From Nocardia higoensis NBRC 100133 (GTDB lineage: Bacteria > Actinomycetota > Actinomycetes > Mycobacteriales > Mycobacteriaceae), in the NCBI RefSeq assembly GCF_000308595.1, contig NZ_BAGA01000091.1, positions 1 to 64,000 of the forward strand: a stretch of 64,000 nt of DNA. Reading direction: 5' to 3'. Shown in pieces: positions 17,746-28,803 of this stretch. A program made the position numbers and the translations under genes. Under the pieces are notes generated by a model. That model was not told the origin of the DNA and ran no database searches. It was given only the letters and a program-made list of their open reading frames with translations. Position 1 is the stretch's first letter, and each line of letters opens with the position of its first letter.

Positions 17746-19428
17746 GTGGCGGTACTGGAGGGCGCGCGGCGCAAGACACTGGCTCTGGGGCGCCGGGCAC
17801 TCGGACTCGATGTGCCCGCCGCCGATCACACCATCGCGGTGCTGCACCGCGAGGAATCCGAGGTCCCCGAACTCGACCGCAGGGAAGTCGTCCAGCTCGA
17901 CCGGATCCGGCTGCTCGGCGCGACCGGCACCGTGCTCATGGCGATCAGCGCGCTGGGCATCGGCGCGCAGCCGGTGCAGCAGAATCCCACCTCCGGCATG
18001 CGGGTGCTGGGCATCTTCGCCCGCGCGCACACCGGCTCGCTGGCGATGTGCATGATCGGCGCGGTCGTCGTGGTGCTGGCCTGGCTGCTGCTCGGCCGCT
18101 TCGCCATCGGGAACTTCGGCGGCACGCCCCGGCACCGGCTGACCCGTTCCCAGATGGATCGCACGCTGCTGCTGTGGATCATCCCGCTCAGCGTGGCCCC
18201 GCCGCTGTTCAGCAACGACGTCTACTCGTACCTGGCGCAGAGCGAGATCGCCGCGCGCGGCATCGACCCCTACAAAGAGGGCCCGGTCGCGGGCCTGGGC
18301 ATCGACAACGTCCTGACCAACAATGTGCCCACGATCTGGCGGGACACCCCCGCGCCGTACGGGCCGCTGTTCCTGTGGGTGGGCCGCGGTATCGCCGAGC
18401 TGACCGGCGACAACATCATCCTCGGCGTGTGGGTGCACCGGGCGCTGGCGCTGGCGGGCGTCGCGCTGATCTTCTGGGCGCTGCCGCGACTGTCGGTGCG
18501 CTGCGGCGTCGCCCCGGTCGCCGCGCTGTGGCTGGGCGCGGCCAACCCGCTGGTGCTCTTCCACCTGGTCGGCGGTGTGCACAACGACGCGCTGATGATC
18601 GGCCTGATGCTGGCCGGGCTCGAGTTCGCGCTGCGCGCCATCGAGGACTGCGCCGCTTTCGACGGGCGGGCCTACGCACTGCTGATCGCGGGCGCGTTGA
18701 TCATCGCGCTGTCCTCCTCGATCAAGATCACCTCGATCATCGCGATGGGATTCGTCGGGATGGCGCTGGCCAGACGCTGGGGCGGCGGCCCGCGCGCGGT
18801 GCTCACCGCGGCGGCGCTGCTGGCGGCGATAGCGCTCGGGACGACTTTGTTCGTGAGCGCCGTCAGCGGTTTGGGCTTCGGCTGGGTCCACACCCTCAAC
18901 ACCGCCAGCGCGGTGCGCAGCTGGATGTCGCTGCCGACGGCGATCGGCGTGATCACGGGATTCGGCGGCGTGCTGCTCGGACTGGGTGATCACACCACCG
19001 CTCTGCTGAGCATCACCCGGCCGATCGCCGCCACGGTCGCGGCTTTCATCACCGTTCGCATGCTGGTCGCCACCGGCACCGGACGTCTGCACCCGGTCGG
19101 GGCGCTCGGGGTCACGCTCGGCGCGATCGTGCTGCTGTTCCCGGTGGTGCAGCCCTGGTATCTGCTGTGGGCCATCGTTCCGCTGGCGGCCTGGGCCACC
19201 CGGCCGGTATTCCGGTTGCCCGCGGTCGCGCTGTCCGCGGTGGTCAGCGTGTTGCAGATGCCGCGCGGCGCCGACCTCGAGGTGTTCCAGATCGTGGGCG
19301 CGGCGATCGCCACCCTGGTGGTGTGTGTGCTGTTCATCGTGGTCACGCGCAACGCGCTGCCGTGGCGAGCGCCGACGGGGGTGTCGGCTCGGTCACAGCA
19401 GAGCACGGCCTACGGTGTTCCATCGTGA
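17746..19428 (+). CDS. mptB: Alpha-(1->6)-mannopyranosyltransferase MptB-type, membrane GT-C
   Basis: 560 residues with about a dozen or more hydrophobic segments after a soluble N-terminal ~55 residues. The GT-C catalytic loop motif is seen in PLFSNDVYSYLAQSEIAARGIDPYKEGP, with the Asp expected to be essential, and ANPLVLFHLVGGVHNDALMIGLMLAGL follows. It would use polyprenyl-phosphate mannose to extend the mannan core of lipomannan/LAM outside the membrane. Position next to sufR and an ABC pair equals Rv1459c. TAGGCT (17733-17738) ends 7 bases before the GTG, so the mRNA is probably leaderless. Confidence 0.92.
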   Translation: MAVLEGARRKTLALGRRALGLDVPAADHTIAVLHREESEVPELDRREVVQLDRIRLLGATGTVLMAISALGIGAQPVQQNPTSGMRVLGIFARAHTGSLAMCMIGAVVVVLAWLLLGRFAIGNFGGTPRHRLTRSQMDRTLLLWIIPLSVAPPLFSNDVYSYLAQSEIAARGIDPYKEGPVAGLGIDNVLTNNVPTIWRDTPAPYGPLFLWVGRGIAELTGDNIILGVWVHRALALAGVALIFWALPRLSVRCGVAPVAALWLGAANPLVLFHLVGGVHNDALMIGLMLAGLEFALRAIEDCAAFDGRAYALLIAGALIIALSSSIKITSIIAMGFVGMALARRWGGGPRAVLTAAALLAAIALGTTLFVSAVSGLGFGWVHTLNTASAVRSWMSLPTAIGVITGFGGVLLGLGDHTTALLSITRPIAATVAAFITVRMLVATGTGRLHPVGALGVTLGAIVLLFPVVQPWYLLWAIVPLAAWATRPVFRLPAVALSAVVSVLQMPRGADLEVFQIVGAAIATLVVCVLFIVVTRNALPWRAPTGVSARSQQSTAYGVPS

Positions 19429-20354
19429 GCGCAGCCACCGGACCCGCCGTGTGCGTGGAGGACGTCGTCAAGCATTACGGCGACACCGCCGCCGTGGACG
19501 GGATCGGTTTCGAGGTCGAGCAAGCCCAGGTGCTGGCTCTGCTCGGACCCAACGGCGCGGGCAAGACGACCACCGTGGAGATGTGCGAGGGCTTCGTGCG
19601 CCCCGACTCCGGACGGGTGCGGGTGCTCGGCCTGGATCCCATCGCCGACTCCGAGCGGCTGCGCGCGCGCATGGGCGTGATGTTGCAGGGCGGCGGCGCC
19701 TATCCGGGCTCGCGGGCCGGGGAGATGCTCGATCTGGTCGCCTCCTACTCCGCCGATCCGCTCGATCCGGACTGGCTGCTCGGCGTGCTCGGCTTGCGTG
19801 ACAATCGCAAGACCCCCTACCGGCGGCTGTCCGGCGGTCAGCAGCAGCGCCTGGCCCTGGCCTGCGCGCTGGTCGGCCGCCCGGAGATCGTGTTCCTCGA
19901 CGAACCCACCGCGGGTTTGGACGCCCAGGCGCGCCTGATCGTCTGGGAACTCATCGACGCCCTGCGCCGCGACGGCGTGAGCGTGGTGCTGACCACCCAC
20001 ATGATGGACGAGGCCGAGCAGCTCGCCGATCAGCTGGTCATCATCGACCACGGCCACATCGTCGCCTCGGGCACACCCGCCGAGGTGACCGCGCACGGCG
20101 CCGCCGGGCAGTTGCGCTTCACCGCACCGCCCAAGCTGGATCTGGATCTGTTGCGCAGCGCGCTGCCCGAGGGCTTCACCCCGCGCGAGACCTCGCCGGG
20201 TTCCTACCTGCTCGAAGGCGAGATCGACCCGCAGGTGCTGGCCACCGTGACCTCCTGGTGCGCCCGGATGAACGTGCTGGCCACCGATATCCGGATCGAC
20301 CAGCGCCGGCTCGAAGACGTCTTCCTGGAACTGACCGGACGGGACCTGCGATGA
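19425..20354 (+). CDS. ABC transporter ATP-binding protein (Rv1458c-like)
   Basis: 309 residues. Walker A GPNGAGKTTTVEMCEGF, Q loop VMLQGGGAYPGSRAGEML, signature LSGGQQQRLALACALVG, Walker B IVFLDEPTAGLDAQARL, switch His LTTHMMDEAEQLAD. This is the DrrA/CcmA-like exporter class with a C-terminal accessory part. The GTG overlaps the mptB stop by 4 bp (GTGA) and the permease ATG overlaps its own stop. Corresponds by order to Rv1458c. The substrate is unknown; neighbours suggest cell-envelope or haem/cytochrome work. Confidence 0.92.
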   Translation: MSAATGPAVCVEDVVKHYGDTAAVDGIGFEVEQAQVLALLGPNGAGKTTTVEMCEGFVRPDSGRVRVLGLDPIADSERLRARMGVMLQGGGAYPGSRAGEMLDLVASYSADPLDPDWLLGVLGLRDNRKTPYRRLSGGQQQRLALACALVGRPEIVFLDEPTAGLDAQARLIVWELIDALRRDGVSVVLTTHMMDEAEQLADQLVIIDHGHIVASGTPAEVTAHGAAGQLRFTAPPKLDLDLLRSALPEGFTPRETSPGSYLLEGEIDPQVLATVTSWCARMNVLATDIRIDQRRLEDVFLELTGRDLR

Positions 20355-21142
20355 CTCAGCACGACCTGACCACGAACCGCTTCGCGGCAGGCACCTTCGC
20401 ACCCGACCCGCGCCCGAGCACCCGTGCGGCCATGCTCGCCGCACAGACCCGCCTCGAGCTGAAGCTGCTGCTGCGCAACGGTGAGCAGCTGCTGCTGACC
20501 ATGCTCATCCCGATCACCCTGCTGATCGGCCTGACCCTGCTGCCCTTCGGTGATGTGGCCGACACCAAGGTCGACACGATCGTGCCCGCGGTGATGATGG
20601 TCGCGGTGATGTCGACCGCGTTCACCGGCCAGGCCATCGCCGTCGGCTTCGACCGCCGCTACGGCGCGCTCAAGCGCCTGGGCGCCACCGCACTGCCGCG
20701 CTGGGGGATCATCGCGGGCAAATGCGCGGCCGTGCTGATCGTGGTCGTCCTGCAAGCGGTGCTGCTCGGCCTGATCGGGGTCGCGCTGGGCTGGCGGCCC
20801 GGCATCGCCGGGCTGGCGCTCGGCGCGGTGATCATCGCGCTGGGCACGGCGATGTTCGTGGCGATGGGACTGCTGCTCGGCGGCACGCTCAAGGCCGAGA
20901 TCGTGCTGGCTCTGGCCAATATCCTGTGGTTCGTGATGCTCGGCATCGCCAGTATCGTCTTCGCCTCCGACGACCTGCCCGCCGCGGTGACCATCCTGGT
21001 GCGGCTGGTGCCCTCCGGCGCGCTCGCCGAGACGCTCGAACAGGCGCTGGCCGGCGCGGTCGATGTGTTCGGCGTGCTGGTGCTGCTGGTCTGGGGCCTG
21101 GTGTGCGGCGCTCTGGCCGCGCGCTGGTTCCGGTTCGAATAG
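20351..21142 (+). CDS. ABC-2 type transporter permease (Rv1457c-like)
   Basis: 263 residues with six hydrophobic segments: GEQLLLTMLIPITLLIGLTLL, TIVPAVMMVAVMSTAFTGQAI, the loop FDRRYGALKRLGATALPRWG typical of ABC-2 exporters, and three or four more towards the C-terminus (AEIVLALANILWFVMLGIASIV, VDVFGVLVLLVWGLVCGALAA). The start overlaps the ATPase stop (ATGA). It forms the channel with the preceding ATPase. Conserved position just before ctaA in mycobacteria suggests a role near haem A synthesis, which is only inference. Confidence 0.9.
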   Translation: MTQHDLTTNRFAAGTFAPDPRPSTRAAMLAAQTRLELKLLLRNGEQLLLTMLIPITLLIGLTLLPFGDVADTKVDTIVPAVMMVAVMSTAFTGQAIAVGFDRRYGALKRLGATALPRWGIIAGKCAAVLIVVVLQAVLLGLIGVALGWRPGIAGLALGAVIIALGTAMFVAMGLLLGGTLKAEIVLALANILWFVMLGIASIVFASDDLPAAVTILVRLVPSGALAETLEQALAGAVDVFGVLVLLVWGLVCGALAARWFRFE

Positions 21143-21217
21143 GCCCGATCCCGATCTAACGACGCCATGTAGTAGACCGGGTGCGAGCGCGTCCGCGCCG
21201 ATGGATACCATCGTCGG

Positions 21218-22195
21218 GTGCTGTATCGCGCCTTCCTGGGACTCGTCGACAAGCTCCCGCTGCCCTCGCTGCGGGCGCAAAGGCTCATCGCCCTGGCGGT
21301 GATCCTCAGCCAGGCCGGTATTTCGGTGACCGGTGCGGTCGTGCGCGTCACCGCCTCCGGGCTGGGGTGCCCGACCTGGCCGCAGTGCTTCCCCGGCTCG
21401 TTCACCCCGGTCGGAGTCGGCGAGGTCGCCGTCATCCACCAGGCCGTGGAGTTCGGCAACCGGATGCTGACCTTCCTCGTGACTCTCTTCGCCGCGCTGG
21501 TGGTGCTCGCGGTCACCAGGGCGCGCCGCAGGCGCTCGGTGCTGGTGTACGCGTGGCTGATGCCGGGCGGCACGGTCGTGCAGGCGATCATCGGCGGCAT
21601 CACGGTGCTCAGCGGCCTGCTGTGGTGGACCGTCGCGGTGCACCTGCTGGCCTCGATGGTGATGGTGTGGCTGGCGGTGGTCCTCTACGCCGAGATCGGC
21701 GAGCCCGACGACGCCGATCCGGTGGCCCATGTGCCCGCTCCCCTGCGCTGGCTCACCGCCCTCAGCGGCCTCGCACTGTCGGCCGTGCTGATCTCCGGCA
21801 CCCTGGTGACCGGCGCCGGACCGCATGCGGGCGACAAGAGTATCGACCGGCCGGTGGAACGACTCGAGGTCGAGATCGTCACCCTCGTGCACCTGCATGC
21901 GCAGCTGCTCGTCGGTTATCTGGCACTGCTGATCGGGCTGGGCTTCGGGTTGTTCGCGGTGGGCATCACCCGCGCGATTCGCACCAGGCTGTTCGTCGTG
22001 CTCGGCCTGGTCTGCGCGCAAGCGCTGATCGGCGTCGTCCAGTACTTCACCGACGTGCCCGAGGTGCTGGTGATCATGCACGTCGGCGGCGCGGCCGCGG
22101 TCACCGCCGCCACCGCCGCGCTGTGGGCTTCGCTGCGCACCCGGGAACGCGTGGACGCGCTGGTCGGCAGCGATCAGGCGGTATCGTCCGTCTGA
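21218..22195 (+). CDS. ctaA: Haem A synthase (COX15/CtaA family)
   Basis: 325 residues, about eight membrane segments. It oxidises haem O to haem A for cytochrome c oxidase. Evidence: TGAVVRVTASGLGCPTWPQCFPGSFTP with the paired Cys of Bacillus-type CtaA, and the His ligands in VIHQAVEFGNRM, WWTVAVHLLASM, TLVHLHAQLLVGY and VLVIMHVGGAAAV. GTG start 21218 lies 6 bases after TACCAT (21206-21211) with no Shine-Dalgarno, so probably leaderless. The last 22 bp overlap the convergent zinc-ribbon gene. Corresponds to Rv1456c. Confidence 0.95.
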   Translation: MLYRAFLGLVDKLPLPSLRAQRLIALAVILSQAGISVTGAVVRVTASGLGCPTWPQCFPGSFTPVGVGEVAVIHQAVEFGNRMLTFLVTLFAALVVLAVTRARRRRSVLVYAWLMPGGTVVQAIIGGITVLSGLLWWTVAVHLLASMVMVWLAVVLYAEIGEPDDADPVAHVPAPLRWLTALSGLALSAVLISGTLVTGAGPHAGDKSIDRPVERLEVEIVTLVHLHAQLLVGYLALLIGLGFGLFAVGITRAIRTRLFVVLGLVCAQALIGVVQYFTDVPEVLVIMHVGGAAAVTAATAALWASLRTRERVDALVGSDQAVSSV

Positions 22196-22644
22196 TCGTC
22201 CGCGCGCGGACCGTCCACCACCACCGAATAGCCCGCGGCGCGCAGCACGCGGGCCAGGAGTTCCATCTCCATCGACGTCCCGCTGCATCCGACCGTGCGG
22301 ATCTCGGCGACCTTCGACTTCACTTCGAACAGCCCGCCGCCGTCGTAGCGGCGCAGCAGTCCGAGCAGGAGTGCGTCGTCGTCGAACGGACCACCCGCGA
22401 GCCGTAACCGGCTCGGCCCGTGCGCGGCCAGCAATGCCGAGCGCACGTAGTCGTCGGGGCCATCCGAACAGGTGGCCCACCCGTTACCGCACGCCGCGCA
22501 CCGGCTTTCGATCTCCGAGCGCAACCGCCCCTCGATGATGGCCTCACGCACCGCACAGTGCATGACAGCCCCGCATCGGTCGCAGATCGTGCCCGCCACC
22601 ACCGATTCACTGCTCACTCGCCGTGCCATTCCGCTGTCGATCAT
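22174..22644 (-). CDS. Hypothetical protein with a Cys4 zinc ribbon
   Basis: 156 residues from ATG 22642-22644; other in-frame starts exist at 22689 (TTG) and 22629 (ATG), none with a clear ribosome site. ICDRCGAVMHC and ESRCAACGNGW form a C-x2-C...C-x2-C zinc knuckle at the N-terminus. The remainder (YVRSALLAAHGPSRLRLAGGPFDDDALLLGLLRRYDGGGLFEVKSKVAEIRTVGCSG) looks like an alpha/beta fold with no recognised family. It converges on ctaA with a 22-bp tail overlap. No function proposed. Confidence 0.6.
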   Translation of the reverse strand: MIDSGMARRVSSESVVAGTICDRCGAVMHCAVREAIIEGRLRSEIESRCAACGNGWATCSDGPDDYVRSALLAAHGPSRLRLAGGPFDDDALLLGLLRRYDGGGLFEVKSKVAEIRTVGCSGTSMEMELLARVLRAAGYSVVVDGPRADDQTDDTA

Positions 22645-22771
22645 CTCGACGCGTGCCGACCGATTTTCTCCGTACAGCCGCGTACGCAAAACGCTAACCC
22701 GGCGGGCGGCGGACCGACAAAGAATGCGTCATTCGCAGTGCAAGGTTCACCGCGAACTGGCGAAACAGCGG

Positions 22772-23122
22772 CTACTTCTCGTTGCGGGCCTTCGGGAACC
22801 GCTTCTGATTCGCGACCCAGCCCGCCATCTGCGACCAGTGGCCCTTGCGCGGCGTCACGACGGAGGTGAGCTCGCGATCCCATTCCTCGCCGAGGCTCAG
22901 GCCATCGACGAGCTCGACCAGCCGCTGGGCGGTCGCCTGGTCGGCCACGACCCGATCGCCGAGCACGCCGTCGGCGCCGATCAGGGTGACCCGGACCCCG
23001 ATACGGCCGATCTGCTGCAGGACGGCGGTGGCCGAGCCACCGTGGGCGGCGACGAAGCCCTTGACCGAATTCACCACGGAGCTCGGCACTTCGACGCGGG
23101 CGGGGGCGGTCTCAACGCTCAT
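22772..23122 (-). CDS. Conserved hypothetical protein (Rv1455-like position)
   Basis: 116 residues. Short, soluble and without recognised motif: VPSSVVNSVKGFVAAHGGSATAVLQQIGRIGVRVTLIGADGVLGDRVV, then LVELVDGLSLGEEWDRELTSVVTPRKGHWSQMAGWVANQKRFPKARNEK. It stands divergent from the quinone reductase gene, as Rv1455 does beside Rv1454c. TAAACT (23135-23130, minus) ends 7 bases before the ATG and no Shine-Dalgarno is seen, so the start is probably leaderless. An upstream extension to 23218 is less likely. Confidence 0.75.
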   Translation of the reverse strand: MSVETAPARVEVPSSVVNSVKGFVAAHGGSATAVLQQIGRIGVRVTLIGADGVLGDRVVADQATAQRLVELVDGLSLGEEWDRELTSVVTPRKGHWSQMAGWVANQKRFPKARNEK

Positions 23123-23207
23123 GCGAGGGAGTTTACCGACCGGTAGGACACAGCCGGTGGCCGACCTGTCCGATTCACCGCATCGGCACCCGGGTAGAAC
23201 TGGACCC

Positions 23208-24173
23208 ATGCGCGCCATTCAGGTTTCCGAACACGGTGGACCCGAAGTTCTCGTCGCCACCGACCTGCCCGAACCCACGATCGCCCCGGATCAGGTGCTG
23301 GTCGACACGCAGGCGATCGGCGTCAACTTCATCGACACCTACATCCGCACCGGCCTCTACCCCAGCGAGGTCCCCTATGTGCCGGGTTCGGAGGCCACCG
23401 GCGTGGTGACCGCCGTCGGCTCCGAGGTTCGCGACATCGCCGTGGGCGACCGGATCGCCTGGGCGGCCGGACCGGGCAGCTACGCGGAAAAGGTCGCGGT
23501 GCCCGCCGCGGTGGCCGTTCCGGTGCCCGACGGCATCGAGCCGCCGGTCGCGGCCTCGGTCCTGTTGCAGGGCATGACCGCGCACTACCTGATCGAGTCG
23601 GTCTACCGGCCGGAGCCGGGCGAGACGGTGCTCGTGCACGCGGGAGCCGGCGGCGTCGGGCTGATCCTCACCCAACTCGCCGTCGCGCGCGGGGTCCGCG
23701 TGATCACCACCGTCTCCTCGGACGAGAAGGAAGCCCTCTCGCGCGAGGCCGGCGCCGCGGAGGTGCTCCGCTACGGCCCCGACCTGGCCGAGCGGGTGCG
23801 CGCGCTGACCGACGGTGTGGGCGTGGCCGCTGTCTACGACGGGGTCGGCAAGGACACCTTCGACGCCAGCCTGGACTCTTTGCGGGTGCGCGGCACGCTC
23901 GCCCTGTTCGGCGGGGCCAGCGGCCCGGTGCCGCCGGTGGATCCGCAGCGGCTCAACGCGGGCGGATCGCTCTACCTCACCCGCCCGAGCCTGGCGCACT
24001 TCACCCGCGACCGCGAGGAACTGCTGTGGCGGGCGGGCGCGATCATGGACGCGATCGCCGACGGCACACTGAAGATCCGCGTCGGCGCGACCTATCCCCT
24101 CGCCGAGGCAGAGCGTGCGCACCGGGATCTGGAGAGCCGCAGGACCACCGGCTCCATCGTGCTGATCCCCTAG
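23208..24173 (+). CDS. qor: NADPH:quinone reductase, zinc-free MDR family
   Basis: 321 residues. Medium-chain dehydrogenase/reductase fold: N-terminal GroES-like half (QVSEHGGPEVLVATDLPEPTIAPDQVLV, NFIDTYIRTGLYP, PGSEATGVVTAVGSEV) and the Rossmann motif HAGAGGVGLILTQLAVARGVRVITTV. The catalytic zinc ligands of alcohol dehydrogenases are absent, as in QOR enzymes, which reduce quinones by one electron. The conserved TGSIVLIP end is present. TAGAAC (23195-23200) lies 7 bases before the ATG; likely leaderless. Corresponds to Rv1454c. Confidence 0.94.
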   Translation: MRAIQVSEHGGPEVLVATDLPEPTIAPDQVLVDTQAIGVNFIDTYIRTGLYPSEVPYVPGSEATGVVTAVGSEVRDIAVGDRIAWAAGPGSYAEKVAVPAAVAVPVPDGIEPPVAASVLLQGMTAHYLIESVYRPEPGETVLVHAGAGGVGLILTQLAVARGVRVITTVSSDEKEALSREAGAAEVLRYGPDLAERVRALTDGVGVAAVYDGVGKDTFDASLDSLRVRGTLALFGGASGPVPPVDPQRLNAGGSLYLTRPSLAHFTRDREELLWRAGAIMDAIADGTLKIRVGATYPLAEAERAHRDLESRRTTGSIVLIP

Positions 24174-24226
24174 CGGGCCGCCTGCTGCCCTCGCTCGAAC
24201 GGAGTTCGCGGCACCGGAAAACGCGA

Positions 24227-24259
24227 ACGGCCTCCTCGCATCGGGCGCGGGGAGGCCGT
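24227..24259. terminator. Hairpin terminator between convergent qor and ctaB
   Basis: ACGGCCTCCTCGC (24227-24239) pairs with GCGGGGAGGCCGT (24247-24259) apart from one G-T type mismatch; 7-base loop. Located between the two convergent stops, so it can serve both strands. Confidence 0.75.
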
Positions 24260-24278
24260 CGAGTCCAGTGGGACGGGC

Positions 24279-25271
24279 TCAGCTGAAGAAGCTGCCGATG
24301 GTGTCCCAGCCGAGCACGGAGTCCACCGCCAGGCCGCAGAACACCACGGCGAGGTAGTTGTTCGACTGCAGGAACAGCCGCAGTGGCTTGACCGACTCGC
24401 CGCGCCGCACGCCGGAGTACAGCTGGTGGGCCATCAGCAGGAACCAGGCGCCGGCCACCACGGCGACGGCGGTGTAGATCACGCCGGTCGCGGGGACCAG
24501 GGCCAGCGTGGCGAGCACGGTCAGCCAGGTGTAGACGACGATCTGCTTGGTGACGGTCCGCTCGGAGGCCACCACCGGCAGCATCGGCACCCCGGCCGCG
24601 CGGTAGTCCTCCTTGTAGCGCATGGCCAGCGCCCAGGTGTGCGGCGGCGTCCAGAAGAAGATCACCGCGAACAGCGCGATCGCGGGCCAGCCGATGGTGC
24701 CGGTGACCGCCGACCAGCCGACCAGCGCGGGCATGCACCCGGCCGCGCCGCCCCACACCACATTCTGCGAAGTACGGCGCTTGAGGCCGAGGGTGTAGAC
24801 GAAGACGTAGAACAGGATCGTGAGCACGACCAGCGCGCCGCTGAGCAGGTTCGCCTGCCACCACAGCCACGCGAAGGAGGCGATCCCGAGCACCAGGCCG
24901 AAGACGAAGGCGTTGCGCGTCGGCACCGCGTCCCTGGCCAGCGGCCGCTTGGCGGTGCGCTTCATGACCTTGTCGATGTCGGCGTCGGCCACGCAGTTGA
25001 GGGTGTTGGCGCTCGCCGCGCCCATCCAGCCACCGAACAGGGTGACCAGGATGAGCCGGATGTCGACCTCACCGCGATCGGCGAGCAGCATCGTCGGAAT
25101 GGTCGCGACCAGCAGCAGTTCGATGACGCGCGGCTTGGTGAGCGCGATGTAGGCGAGCACCCGGCGGATCGCCCGGGAGGCGAGGCCGGTGCCGGAGAAC
25201 CGATCGGCGAGCCCCGTCGGAGAGGAGCCGTGCGCACCTTCGCCAGCACCGGGCTGTTGACCGATTCGCAC
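24279..25271 (-). CDS. ctaB: Protohaem IX farnesyltransferase (haem O synthase)
   Basis: 330 residues with about nine membrane segments; UbiA family. The prenyl-diphosphate Asp motif is in [26 protein letters not shown] and a second block in [28 protein letters not shown]. It adds farnesyl to haem b, giving haem O, which CtaA converts to haem A. GTG 25269-25271 is chosen because AGGAG lies 6 bases upstream; starts at 25295 and 25307 would lengthen it by 8-12 residues. Divergent from tkt, as in mycobacteria (Rv1451). Confidence 0.94.
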   Translation of the reverse strand: MRIGQQPGAGEGAHGSSPTGLADRFSGTGLASRAIRRVLAYIALTKPRVIELLLVATIPTMLLADRGEVDIRLILVTLFGGWMGAASANTLNCVADADIDKVMKRTAKRPLARDAVPTRNAFVFGLVLGIASFAWLWWQANLLSGALVVLTILFYVFVYTLGLKRRTSQNVVWGGAAGCMPALVGWSAVTGTIGWPAIALFAVIFFWTPPHTWALAMRYKEDYRAAGVPMLPVVASERTVTKQIVVYTWLTVLATLALVPATGVIYTAVAVVAGAWFLLMAHQLYSGVRRGESVKPLRLFLQSNNYLAVVFCGLAVDSVLGWDTIGSFFS

Positions 25272-25452
25272 TGTCACTCCTCGCACGCTGTGCATCCCAT
25301 CCGGCAATCGACAAGCAGCCCGCTCGATTCTCGCTGTTCACGGACGCACAACCCGTGTGGCGCGGCTACTACTACAAAGGATGGTAGACCGTGCCGGGGT
25401 CCGCCCCGCCCACAGGCCCGCCTCCGCGCCATTCGAGCAGGCCGCCACCAGT

Positions 25453-25458
25453 TAGGGT
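25453..25458 (+). promoter_or_regulatory. Likely -10 box of the tkt promoter
   Basis: TAGGGT is a common -10 form in this genus and lies 59 bp before the tkt GTG. The 246 bp ctaB-tkt intergenic region also carries TACTACTACA (25367-25376) and ATGGTAGACC (25381-25390), discussed as a possible regulator site. Confidence 0.5.
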
Positions 25459-25517
25459 GTTGTGGTAAATCGCCTCTTCCCGCCGTGCCGAGACCACATG
25501 TCAGGAGAATCCCGGTC

Positions 25518-27659
<2,142 letters not shown>

Positions 27660-27667
27660 CAAGCGCT

Positions 27668-28801
27668 ATGGCACAGAACGAGAACATCGCGGCACTGGCC
27701 GCGGCCGGCGTATCGGTCTGGCTCGACGACCTGTCGCGCGATCGCATTCGCACCGGCAATCTCGCCGAACTGATCGAGACCCGCGGCGTCGTCGGGGTGA
27801 CCACCAACCCGACGATCTTCCAGGGTGCGCTCAGCCAGGGACACGCCTACGACGAGCAGTTGAAGGAGCTGGCCGCCACCGGCGCCGACGCCGACGCGGC
27901 CATCCGCACCATCACCACCGACGACGTGCGCGAGGCCTGTGACGTGCTGGCCGGCGTCTTCGAGGCGACCGGCGGCAAGGACGGCCGGGTCTCCATCGAG
28001 GTCGACCCGCGCTTCGCCTTCGACGCGGACAAGACCGTGGCACAGGCGATCGACCTGTGGAAGACCGTCGACCGGCCGAACCTGTTCATCAAGATCCCGG
28101 CCACCGAGGAGGGCCTGCCCGCGATCACCGCGGTGATCGCGGAGGGCATCAGCGTCAATGTCACGCTGATCTTCTCGGTGCAGCGCTACCGCTCGGTGAT
28201 GGGCGCCTACCTCGACGGCCTGCGCAAGGCCCGCGTCGCCGGGCACGATCTGGCCCGGATCCACTCGGTCGCCTCGTTCTTCGTGTCCCGGGTGGACACC
28301 GAGATCGACAAGCGACTCGAGGCCATCGGCACCGACGAGGCACTGGCACTGCGCGGCAAGGCGGGCGTGGCCAACGCCCGGCTCGCCTACGCCGAGTACC
28401 AGGACGTGTTCGACGGTGGCGCGCACACCTCGACCTACCAGCACCTGGCCTCCGCGGGCGCGTTGAAGCAGCGCCCGCTGTGGGCCTCGACCGGCGTGAA
28501 GAACCCGGACTACCCGGACACTCTCTACGTCACCGAACTGGTCGCGCCGAACACCGTCAACACCCTGCCGGAGAAGACGCTCGAGGCCGTCGCCGCGCAC
28601 GGCGAGGTCCGCGGCGACACCGTCAGCGGCACCGCCGCCGAGGCCGCCGAGGTGTTCGAGCGGTTGCGCGCGGTCGGCATCGACATCGACGACGTGTTCG
28701 CGCTGCTCGAGCGCGAGGGCGTGGAGAAGTTCGAGAAGTCCTGGGAGGAACTGCTGACCGCCACCGCGCAGGAGCTGCGCGCGGCCGGTACCGAGAGCTG
28801 A
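27668..28801 (+). CDS. tal: Transaldolase
   Basis: 377 residues, a long actinobacterial-type transaldolase. [21 protein letters not shown] at the N-terminus, [19 protein letters not shown], and the Schiff-base lysine in [16 protein letters not shown], followed by [15 protein letters not shown] and [19 protein letters not shown]. It transfers dihydroxyacetone units between sugar phosphates. It starts 8 bp after tkt and ends 2 bp before zwf, so the genes are an operon. Confidence 0.97.
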   Translation: MAQNENIAALAAAGVSVWLDDLSRDRIRTGNLAELIETRGVVGVTTNPTIFQGALSQGHAYDEQLKELAATGADADAAIRTITTDDVREACDVLAGVFEATGGKDGRVSIEVDPRFAFDADKTVAQAIDLWKTVDRPNLFIKIPATEEGLPAITAVIAEGISVNVTLIFSVQRYRSVMGAYLDGLRKARVAGHDLARIHSVASFFVSRVDTEIDKRLEAIGTDEALALRGKAGVANARLAYAEYQDVFDGGAHTSTYQHLASAGALKQRPLWASTGVKNPDYPDTLYVTELVAPNTVNTLPEKTLEAVAAHGEVRGDTVSGTAAEAAEVFERLRAVGIDIDDVFALLEREGVEKFEKSWEELLTATAQELRAAGTES

Positions 28802-28803
28802 GC

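Noticed and set aside
17656..19092. Long open frame antisense to mptB
   Set aside because: Its predicted product is rich in Arg, Gln, Ala and Asp with no family resemblance; it is a high-GC shadow of mptB.
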